From Streptosporangiaceae bacterium (GTDB lineage: Bacteria; Actinomycetota; Actinomycetes; Streptosporangiales; Streptosporangiaceae), in contig JASHXW010000307.1 of assembly GCA_030043395.1 (NCBI GenBank), forward strand, positions 1-12,132: a DNA stretch of 12,132 nt, given 5' to 3'. Positions 6,493 to 12,132 of this stretch are shown here, piece after piece. The notes below the pieces were generated by a model that did not search any database, had not been told where the DNA came from, and worked only from the letters and a program-made list of their open reading frames with translations. Every line of letters starts with the position of its first letter. Within the stretch, counting starts at the first letter, position 1. Both the position numbers and the translations under genes were made by a program.

Positions 6493-7755
6493 ATGAACGC
6501 CAGCTATCCGATCCGCGCGATAGAAGAGTCGGAATTGCCCACGTTCTCGACCGTCGGCCTGCGGGCATTCAACTCAAGCTGGCCCCTTGACGGAGTTCTC
6601 GAATTTGACCGGCTGATCTTCGAGCCCGAGCGCACCCTCGCCGCTTTCGACGGCGAGCAGATGGTCGGCACGGCCATCGCGTACACGTTCGACCTGACGG
6701 TGCCCGGTGGCTGTGTCCCTGCAGCCGGGATCAGCAGCGTCGCCGTCCTGCCGTCGCACCGGCGGCGCGGGCTGCTGTCCGCGCTGATGGCGCGGCAGCT
6801 GACCGACGTCGCACAGGGAAGTGAGCCAGTCGCGGTTCTGTTCGCTTCCGAAGCCGCGATCTACGGCCGGTACGGCTACGGGCGAGCCTGCGAGCATTAC
6901 ATGTTCACGGTCAACAAGGGCGACGGCAGGCTGCGGCCATCGCCATCCCTGCCGGAGGATCCGGGCGCCCAGGTCACCCTGCGGATAGCCGAGCCCAAGG
7001 CCGCCAAGGCCGACATCGTCAGGGTCTACGAGGCCATTCGCCCGACCCGGCCTGGCATGATCACCATGAGCGGCGGCAGGTGGGCCATGACCCTGTCCGA
7101 CCCCGAGTGGGTGCGCGACGGCAGTACGCCGATGGGCTGCGTTATCGCTGAAGATCACACCGGGCCGCGCGGCTATGCGCTTTATTCAGGCCGGGGTAGC
7201 TGGGACTCAGACGGCATACCCGACGGCTCGCTGCACGTCAGCGAGCTCTTCGGCATCGATGCCGCCGCGACCGCTGCCCTGTGGGGCAACGTGCTCAACA
7301 GGGACCTGGTCGGCCACGTCACGATCAGGCCGCGGCCAGTGGACGACCCGCTCCCGCTCATGCTGAGCGACGCGCGCCGGACCAGGACCGGTGTCTTTGA
7401 CGGCCTCTGGGTCAGGCTCGTGGACCTGCCAGCGGCCGTGCGCCGGCGGCGCTACGCCTCCCAGGCTGATGTCGTGATCGAGGTACAGGATGCCCTCCTT
7501 CCGGCAAACGATGGCCGCTGGCGGCTGTCGCTGCCAGCCCAGACCGATCAGGCCGAACCGAGCTGCGAGCGCACGTCCGCGCCCGCCGACCTCGTCATGC
7601 CAGTCTCGGCACTTGGCGCTGCATACCTGGGCGGGATCAGGCTGAGCACGCTGGCCGCCGCAGGCCAGGTCACCGAGTTGCGACCGGGCGCCCTGGCCGA
7701 GTTGTCGGCGGCTATGTGGTGGGACCCGGCCCCCTGGTCCCCGATCATGTTCTAG
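6493..7755 (+). CDS. Eis-like GNAT N-acetyltransferase
   Basis: A 420-residue protein (from ATG 6493) matching the Eis family in length and layout: an N-terminal GNAT domain, a second GNAT-like region and a C-terminal sterol-carrier-like domain. The acetyl-CoA loop is SVAVLPSHRRRGLLSAL (82-98). It is followed by ASEAAIYGRYGYG (118-130), containing the Tyr that acts as general acid in mycobacterial Eis. The protein ends in Phe (WSPIMF), and in Eis the C-terminal carboxylate of a terminal Phe is the base. Eis enzymes acetylate amines on aminoglycosides and on protein or peptide lysines; the natural substrate here is unknown. An in-frame ATG at 6421 would add 24 residues with no family resemblance, so 6493 is preferred although neither start has a good ribosome site. 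Divergent from the phosphatase gene. Confidence 0.88.
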   Translation: MNASYPIRAIEESELPTFSTVGLRAFNSSWPLDGVLEFDRLIFEPERTLAAFDGEQMVGTAIAYTFDLTVPGGCVPAAGISSVAVLPSHRRRGLLSALMARQLTDVAQGSEPVAVLFASEAAIYGRYGYGRACEHYMFTVNKGDGRLRPSPSLPEDPGAQVTLRIAEPKAAKADIVRVYEAIRPTRPGMITMSGGRWAMTLSDPEWVRDGSTPMGCVIAEDHTGPRGYALYSGRGSWDSDGIPDGSLHVSELFGIDAAATAALWGNVLNRDLVGHVTIRPRPVDDPLPLMLSDARRTRTGVFDGLWVRLVDLPAAVRRRRYASQADVVIEVQDALLPANDGRWRLSLPAQTDQAEPSCERTSAPADLVMPVSALGAAYLGGIRLSTLAAAGQVTELRPGALAELSAAMWWDPAPWSPIMF

Positions 7756-7825
7756 CCGACCCCGCGACCGACCGCCGAGCGCACGCCGCTCCCGACCTAC
7801 CTCCCGTTTGGGCGACGCTTCTCGC

Positions 7826-7895
7826 ACCTACCCCCTCTTTGGTTACGGGGAAGTTCGCAGACTGGCACAAAACCGTGACCAAAAAGGGGGTAAGT
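7826..7895 (+). repeat. Long imperfect inverted repeat (23-bp arms, 24-nt loop)
   Basis: Arm 7826-7848 (begins ACCTACCCCCTCTTTGG) is complementary to arm 7873-7895 (ends CCAAAAAGGGGGTAAGT) at 20 of 23 positions; one mismatch would be G:U in RNA. The loop is 7849-7872. There is no T-run after it, so it is not a textbook terminator. It lies 70 bp after the acetyltransferase stop and 113 bp before the membrane-protein start. It could end the upstream transcript, be a structured leader, encode a small RNA, or be a dispersed palindromic element. Confidence 0.8.
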
Positions 7896-7918
7896 GGTCC
7901 AAAGAAGGGGCAAGTCGC
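7879..7918 (+). repeat. Two direct 20-bp repeats; third inverted copy at 7826-7842
   Basis: CCAAAAAGGGGGTAAGT (7879-7895) is repeated as CCAAAGAAGGGGCAAGT (7899-7915), start to start exactly 20 bp, with 14 of 17 bases identical. The same word occurs inverted at 7826-7842 (reverse complement CCAAAGAGGGGGTAGGT). The left inverted copy can therefore pair with either right-hand copy, but not both at once. Confidence 0.8.
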
Positions 7919-7999
7919 TGGGAGAGCCGACTGAGGTGCTGGCAGGCGGGAACCACGACAAGATTGGCTGGAGCCAGAGGGCATCAGCTGACCTGCTAT

Positions 8000-8005
8000 G
8001 AGGGG
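8000..8005 (+). promoter_or_regulatory. Ribosome binding site supporting the start at 8009
   Basis: GAGGGG ends 3 nt before ATG 8009. The spacing is short, but the protein from this ATG begins just before the first membrane segment and third-position G/C bias starts here. Confidence 0.5.
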
Positions 8006-8008
8006 TTA

Positions 8009-9046
8009 ATGTCAGTTATTGGTCGTTTGCTGCGAACTACTACCAATGATTCGCCGAAGGCGGGAGCGCTACGGATCCTGCCCAATATGGCCAGCGTCGC
8101 GTTCGGGCTGGCCGGCCTGTCAGAGGTATGGCGGGTGGCGGCCCCGTTGCTGGGCGTGCCGGTCGCGGTAGCTGACGTGATCTTGGCGATCGCCGCCGCC
8201 GTCTGGCTGGCTCATGCGGCCGCCTACTTCGCGCAGGGCTGGCGGACGCTAGCGGCGGATTGGCATGACCCGGTGCTTGCCCCGTTCCTGGCGCTGGTGG
8301 TGATCACGCCGATGTTGCTGGCATCCGGGCTGTCCCACAGCGCCTTTGCCGCAGGACGAGTACTGGTGGTCGTCTTCCTGGTCCTCACTGCAGTCGTCGC
8401 CGCGCTGATGATGGGCGACTGGATCGTGGGCAGGCTCGACCAGGACTGCATACACCCCGGCTACTTCCTGCCGAGCGTGGCAGGCGGCTTCGTCGGCGCT
8501 TACGCCGCCTGGGTGGTGCACCTGACGCTGGTCGCAGAGGTGTCCTTCGGGATGGGAGTGCTCAGCTGGCTGCTCCTTGGCTCGAACGTGATGTACCGGC
8601 TGTTCTTCCGGCCAACGCTCCCGCCGATGCTGCTCCCGACGCTCGCGATCGAGGTGGCTCCGCCGACGGTCGCAGGCGTCGCCTGGTTCGCGATCAGCGG
8701 CGGCTCGACGGGTCTCGTCTCCCGGGTGCTGGCCGGTTACGCGATATTCATGGTCCTGGTCCAGATCCGCCTGGTCCCGGTCTACGCGCGACTCAGATTC
8801 AGTGTCGGGTTCTGGTCGTTCAGCTTCGCGTACTCAGCCCTGGCCGCCGACGCCATGCTGTGGATCGCCCTCGGCCGACCGTCAGGCGCGACAGCTTGGG
8901 CAATTACCGTGCTCGCGCTGATCACGTTGCTCGACGCGGCCATCGCTGCCCGGAGCATCCTGGCGATCGCGCGAGGAGAGTTCTTCCCGCGGTCCGGACT
9001 TCCGAGTTACTCCGAGGCGGCGGACCCGTCCGCCGCCTCGGAGTAA
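8009..9046 (+). CDS. TehA/SLAC1-type (TDT family) membrane transporter or anion channel
   Basis: A 345-residue integral membrane protein with about ten hydrophobic segments, the topology of the tellurite-resistance/dicarboxylate transporter (TDT) family that includes TehA, the plant SLAC1 channel and yeast Mae1. Family-like features are ILPNMASVAFGLAGLSEVW at the first helix (about 23-41), HDPVLAPF (86-93), HPGYFLPSVAGGFVGAY (149-165) and the late aromatic segment FSVGFWSFSFAYSALAAD (264-281) typical of the penultimate helices. Relatives conduct small anions or export organic acids or sulfite; the substrate cannot be read from sequence. An upstream in-frame ATG at 7808 would add 67 non-conserved residues through the hairpin region and is rejected. 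The last codons (SYSEAADPSAASE) form most of a perfect inverted repeat. Confidence 0.85.
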   Translation: MSVIGRLLRTTTNDSPKAGALRILPNMASVAFGLAGLSEVWRVAAPLLGVPVAVADVILAIAAAVWLAHAAAYFAQGWRTLAADWHDPVLAPFLALVVITPMLLASGLSHSAFAAGRVLVVVFLVLTAVVAALMMGDWIVGRLDQDCIHPGYFLPSVAGGFVGAYAAWVVHLTLVAEVSFGMGVLSWLLLGSNVMYRLFFRPTLPPMLLPTLAIEVAPPTVAGVAWFAISGGSTGLVSRVLAGYAIFMVLVQIRLVPVYARLRFSVGFWSFSFAYSALAADAMLWIALGRPSGATAWAITVLALITLLDAAIAARSILAIARGEFFPRSGLPSYSEAADPSAASE

Positions 9047-9047
9047 C
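9006..9047. terminator. Perfect 20-bp inverted repeat, probable bidirectional terminator
   Basis: GTTACTCCGAGGCGGCGGAC (9006-9025) and its exact reverse complement (9028-9047) are separated by only CC. It sits between two convergent genes, includes the TAA stop of the membrane protein (9044-9046) and ends 19 bp before the stop of the opposite gene. No T-tract flanks it, as is common for actinobacterial terminators. In RNA the innermost pair would open to a tetraloop. Confidence 0.8.
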
Positions 9048-9066
9048 AGGCGCACTACGTCGCCGG

Positions 9067-9684
9067 CTAGTCGAAGATCGGCGGCGCCAGGCGGCTTCGC
9101 TTCAGCTCGTAGAAGCCCGGGGTCGACAGGCAGAGCTGGACGCCGTCCCACAGCTTGCCCGCCTCCTCACCACGCGGGATGGGCGTGATGACCGGCCCGA
9201 AGATTGAAGCGCCAGCGGTAGAGATGACGGGCGTGCCGACCTCCATGCCGACCCGCTCGATCCCGTCGGTGTGCGAAGCCCGCACCGCCTCGTCGTACTC
9301 GGTCGAGTCCATCGCATCGGCGAGCTCGGCGGGTAGCCCCGCCTCGACGAGCGCCGCCTCGATGGTCTCGCGGTTCCGCTCTGCCTTCTCGTTGTGGAAC
9401 TTCGTGCCGATCGCCGTGTACAGCGGGAACACGTACTCCTGGCCATGCTTCTGCTCGGCCGCGGCGACTACCCGCACCGGACCCCACGCCTGCTTCATGC
9501 GGTCCTTGTAGTCCTCAGGCAGGTCGTCCCTGCTCTCGTTGAGCACCGCGAGGCTCATCACATGCCAGCGCACCGACACCGGCCTGACCTTCTCGACCTC
9601 GACCATCCAGCGCGAGGTTATCCACGCCCACGGGCAGAGCGGATCAAACCAGAAGTCCACCTGCGCCGGCGCCTGCTCCGACAT
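9067..9684 (-). CDS. DsbA-fold mycothiol-dependent nitroreductase-like protein (Rv2466c family), CPWA active site
   Basis: A 205-residue cytoplasmic thioredoxin-fold protein of the DsbA/FrnE type. It closely resembles the mycobacterial mycothiol-dependent nitroreductase Rv2466c as I recall it: VDFWFDPLCPWAWITSRWM near the N-terminus, HVMSLAVLNESRDDLP, AWGPVRV, the cis-Pro segment VGTPVI, FGPVITPIPRGEEAGKLWD and the C-terminal ELKRSRLAPPIFD. The active site reads C17-P-W-A20 where Rv2466c has CPWC, so only the nucleophilic Cys remains and a monothiol, mycothiol-linked mechanism is the likely mode. The ATG is preceded by GGAGGAG (9690-9696, minus strand) 5 nt away, a convincing start. No redox partner gene is adjacent. 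It is convergent with the TDT-family gene and divergent from pepN. Confidence 0.92.
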   Translation of the reverse strand: MSEQAPAQVDFWFDPLCPWAWITSRWMVEVEKVRPVSVRWHVMSLAVLNESRDDLPEDYKDRMKQAWGPVRVVAAAEQKHGQEYVFPLYTAIGTKFHNEKAERNRETIEAALVEAGLPAELADAMDSTEYDEAVRASHTDGIERVGMEVGTPVISTAGASIFGPVITPIPRGEEAGKLWDGVQLCLSTPGFYELKRSRLAPPIFD

Positions 9685-9822
9685 GCCATCTCCTCCGCAT
9701 CGCTGACACCACCACTAGCCCCGTCGGCTCATAACCGGCACAGCCTGTCAGGCATTCCGCGATACGGCCGTGAAATCATGCCCGAGTCAGACCAGCAGGC
9801 ACGCACGTCGGGAGGGGCTTCA
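9685..9822. promoter_or_regulatory. Divergent intergenic region between the DsbA-like gene and pepN
   Basis: These 138 bp separate two divergent starts, each with a strong ribosome site (9690-9696 on minus, 9811-9817 on plus), so both promoters should lie here. I could not pick convincing -35/-10 hexamers. A short inverted pair CTGACA...TGTCAG is present but its arms are far apart. Confidence 0.45.
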
Positions 9823-12132
9823 ATGGCGAACAACCTGACCCGCGAGGAGGCGGCCGCGCGGAGCAAGCTGCTGCGCGTGCACTCCTACCAGGTCGAGCTT
9901 GACCTGACTGGCGGCGAGGAGACGTTCGGATCGACGACGGTAGTTCGCTTCACGTGCACCAGCCCAGGGGGCGAGTCGTTCGCGAACCTGACAGCGCCGC
10001 GCGTCACCGAGATGACATTGAACGGCTGGCGCCTGCCACCTGAGGCATTCGATGGAGATCGGATCGCGCTGGCCGAGCTCGCCGAGTCGAACGAGCTAAT
10101 TGTCCGAGCCCACTGCGCGTACTCGCGGACCGACGAGGGCCTGCACCGGTTCACCGATCCGGCAGACAAGAACGTCTACCTGCACTCCGACCTGGAGACT
10201 TTCGACGCGCACCGGATTTACGCCTGCTTCGACCAGCCCGACCTGAAGGCGACGTTCGAGTTCACCGTCCTGTGCCCGGACACCTGGCAGGTCATCTCCA
10301 ACGCGGCCCCGGACGTCGCTGGCGATCCGGCCGGACCGGGGATCCGGCGCTGGCACTTCCCGCCCAGCAAGGTGATGTCGACCTACATCACGCACGTCTC
10401 GGCCGGGCCATTTCACGAGGTACGCAGTGAGCACGACGGCATTCCGCTCGGCATCTACTGCAGGCAGTCACTCGCCGCATACGTCGACGCTGACGCCGAC
10501 GAGATATTCGAGGTCACCAGGCAGGGCTTGGATTACTATCACGAGGCCTTCGCAGTTCGTTACCCGTTCGGGAAGTACGACCAGCTCTTCGAGCCCGAGT
10601 ACAAGGCCGGAGCGATGGAGAATCCCGGAGCAGTGACGTTCTCCGAGCGATATGTCTTCCGCTCCAGGGTGACTGACACGAGCCGGGAACTGCGGGCATC
10701 AGTGATCCTGCACGAGATGGCGCACATGTGGTTCGGCGACCTGGTCACCATGCGCTGGTGGGACGACCTGTGGCTGAACGAGTCGTTTGCCACCTGGGCT
10801 TCCGCCGAGGCTCAGGCAGCGGCCACGCGCTGGCCGAATGCGTGGACCACGTTCAGCCAGGGCGAGAAGGCGTTCGCCTACCGGCAGGATCAGCTTCCCT
10901 CGACCCATCCGATCTCGGCTGACATCCCCGACATCGCGGCGGTCGAGGTGAACTTCGACGACATCACCTACGCCAAGGGCGCGTCAGTACTACGCCAGCT
11001 CGTCGCCTACGTCGGCCAGGAGAACTTCCTGGCGGGCGTCCGGGCGTACTTCGCCAGGCACGCGTGGGGGAATGCCTCGCTCGCCGACCTGCTCGATGCG
11101 CTTGAAGAGGCCTCGGGACGGCACCTTGCCGGCTGGTCCGAGGCCTGGCTGGAGACGGCTGGAGTGAACACCCTGCGGCCGATGTACCAGGTGGACGCAG
11201 ACGGAGTGCTGACAGAGTTCGCGGTACTGCAGGAGGCTCCGGCCGCGCATCCAGTCCTGCGGCCGCACCGGATCGCCATCGGCATGTATGACCGCGTCGG
11301 CGGAGTGCTGACACGGCGGCGAAGGATCGAGCTGGACGTGGCCGGAGAGCGGAGCGACGTGCCCGAGCTGGCCGGCGAGAAACGTCCTGACCTGATCCTG
11401 GTCAATGACGACGACCTGACCTTCGCCAAGGTCCGGCTCGACCAGCACTCGCTGCGCACGCTGATCACCGCCATCGGCGACTTCGCCGACCCGCTCCCCG
11501 CCGCGCTGTGCCTCGCGACCGCCTGGGACATGTGCCGCGACGCGGAGATGCCAACTAGGGATTACCTCGCGCTCGTCCTTGCGGCGGTCCCCTCCATTAC
11601 CGACATCGGCGTCCTGCAAATGACCCTGGCCCGGGCCGCGAGCGCCGTGCGGCGGTTCGCCGACCCAGGCTGGCGGGACACCGGGCTGGCACAGCTGGCC
11701 GTCGCGCTGCGCGGCCTGCTGGCCGGCGCTGAGCCCGGCTCGGACGTCCAGCTAGCGTTCGTCCAGGCGTTCGCATCCGTCGCCACGTCGGCGGCCGACC
11801 TTCGGCTGCTGGCCGGGCTGCTGGATGGATCGGAGGTCATCGAAGGGCTGGCCGTGGACACTGACCTGCGCTGGAGCCTGCTCGGGCGGCTGGTCAGCCG
11901 CGGCGTCGCCGGGCCGGAGGCGATCGACGCCGAGCACGACCGGGACAGGACCGATGCCGGCGACCGATTCGCGGAGTCGTGCCTCGCGGCGATCCCCGAT
12001 CCGCAGGCCAAGGCGGCGGCATGGGCCCGGCTCACGTCGGGTGAACTGAACGGCGCCACATTCCGCGCCGTCCTCGGTGGCTTCCAGGCCGCTGACTCCG
12101 AGGAACTGCTCGCTCCGTACACGACAAAGTTC
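9823..12132 (+). CDS. pepN: Aminopeptidase N, M1 zinc metallopeptidase (cut by right edge)
   Basis: The frame from ATG 9823 stays open to the window end (770 codons). GGAGGGG (9811-9817) lies 5 nt before it. It is an M1-family aminopeptidase: exopeptidase motif GAMEN (residues 263-267), zinc site HEMAH (297-301) with the third ligand Glu320 in NESFATW, spaced HExxH-x18-E as expected, and the transition-state Tyr383 (DITYAKGASVL). The N-terminal beta domain (from about residue 18, VHSYQVELDL) precedes the catalytic domain, and the C-terminal helical ERAP1-like domain occupies about 480 to the edge. Actinobacterial PepN proteins are usually about 850 residues, so roughly the last 80 are missing. 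It removes N-terminal residues from peptides in the cytoplasm, a general protein-turnover role. Confidence 0.96.
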   Translation, partial: MANNLTREEAAARSKLLRVHSYQVELDLTGGEETFGSTTVVRFTCTSPGGESFANLTAPRVTEMTLNGWRLPPEAFDGDRIALAELAESNELIVRAHCAYSRTDEGLHRFTDPADKNVYLHSDLETFDAHRIYACFDQPDLKATFEFTVLCPDTWQVISNAAPDVAGDPAGPGIRRWHFPPSKVMSTYITHVSAGPFHEVRSEHDGIPLGIYCRQSLAAYVDADADEIFEVTRQGLDYYHEAFAVRYPFGKYDQLFEPEYKAGAMENPGAVTFSERYVFRSRVTDTSRELRASVILHEMAHMWFGDLVTMRWWDDLWLNESFATWASAEAQAAATRWPNAWTTFSQGEKAFAYRQDQLPSTHPISADIPDIAAVEVNFDDITYAKGASVLRQLVAYVGQENFLAGVRAYFARHAWGNASLADLLDALEEASGRHLAGWSEAWLETAGVNTLRPMYQVDADGVLTEFAVLQEAPAAHPVLRPHRIAIGMYDRVGGVLTRRRRIELDVAGERSDVPELAGEKRPDLILVNDDDLTFAKVRLDQHSLRTLITAIGDFADPLPAALCLATAWDMCRDAEMPTRDYLALVLAAVPSITDIGVLQMTLARAASAVRRFADPGWRDTGLAQLAVALRGLLAGAEPGSDVQLAFVQAFASVATSAADLRLLAGLLDGSEVIEGLAVDTDLRWSLLGRLVSRGVAGPEAIDAEHDRDRTDAGDRFAESCLAAIPDPQAKAAAWARLTSGELNGATFRAVLGGFQAADSEELLAPYTTKF

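Larger units (their letters stand above)
7756..8008. other. Non-coding leader region with repeats upstream of the TDT-family gene
   Basis: No credible gene lies in these 253 bp. The downstream frame stays open back to ATG 7808, but its peptide there (rich in R, Q, K, W and G, with no G/C preference at third positions) looks non-coding. The stretch contains a long hairpin and a 20-bp direct repeat described separately, and ends in the ribosome site for the membrane protein. Confidence 0.7.

Noticed and set aside
7808..8008. Upstream extension of the TDT-family protein to ATG 7808
   Set aside because: The 67 extra residues run through the hairpin, lack codon bias and membrane character, and a ribosome site exists at 8000-8005.
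9703..9751. CTGACA...TGTCAG inverted pair between the DsbA-like gene and pepN
   Set aside because: Six-base arms nearly 40 bp apart are expected by chance in this composition.

Overview
The window is high-GC DNA with strong G/C bias at third codon positions. It looks like a chromosomal segment of an actinomycete (Actinomycetota), probably one with a developmental life cycle. The main pointers are a complete conservon operon (cvnABCD), a mycothiol-dependent-nitroreductase-like protein, an Eis-type acetyltransferase and a SpoIIE-type phosphatase. I cannot name the genus. No RNA gene, CRISPR array, insertion sequence or phage gene was seen.

Layout, left to right. Positions 1-932 (minus strand) hold the N-terminal 310 residues of a squalene-hopene-cyclase-like (alpha/alpha toroid) protein, cut by the window edge; it carries a stretch that looks like a pair of compensating frameshifts. 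Divergent from it, at 1132-5286, is a four-gene conservon: CvnA (membrane sensor kinase with nitrate/nitrite-sensing-type domain, HAMP and HATPase), CvnB (roadblock/LC7), CvnC (DUF742 winged helix) and CvnD (Ras-like GTPase). All four genes are overlapping or closely spaced. Converging on cvnD, with a 17-nt overlap of the coding ends, is a membrane-anchored SpoIIE/PP2C-type phosphatase (5270-6376, minus). Divergent from that is an Eis-like GNAT acetyltransferase (6493-7755).

A 253-bp non-coding stretch follows (7756-8008). It contains a long imperfect hairpin (7826-7895), and a further copy of the same 17-bp word sits just downstream, so two alternative stems can be drawn. Next come a TehA/SLAC1-type (TDT family) membrane protein (8009-9046), whose last codons form half of a perfect 20-bp inverted repeat that probably acts as a bidirectional terminator, and a convergent DsbA-fold mycothiol-nitroreductase-like protein with a CPWA active site (9067-9684, minus). 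The window ends inside an M1 aminopeptidase N gene (9823 to the right edge, 770 residues present).

How the genes may work together: the conservon is a membrane signalling cassette in which the kinase, roadblock protein, DUF742 protein and GTPase are thought to form a G-protein-like complex. The tail-to-tail phosphatase could act in the same regulatory sphere, but that is inferred only from position. The right half (acetyltransferase, anion channel, thiol enzyme, aminopeptidase) reads as ordinary housekeeping and detoxification genes with no obvious common pathway. The most unusual non-genic signal is the 7826-7915 repeat/hairpin cluster. I do not see convincing evidence of a wholly new system.
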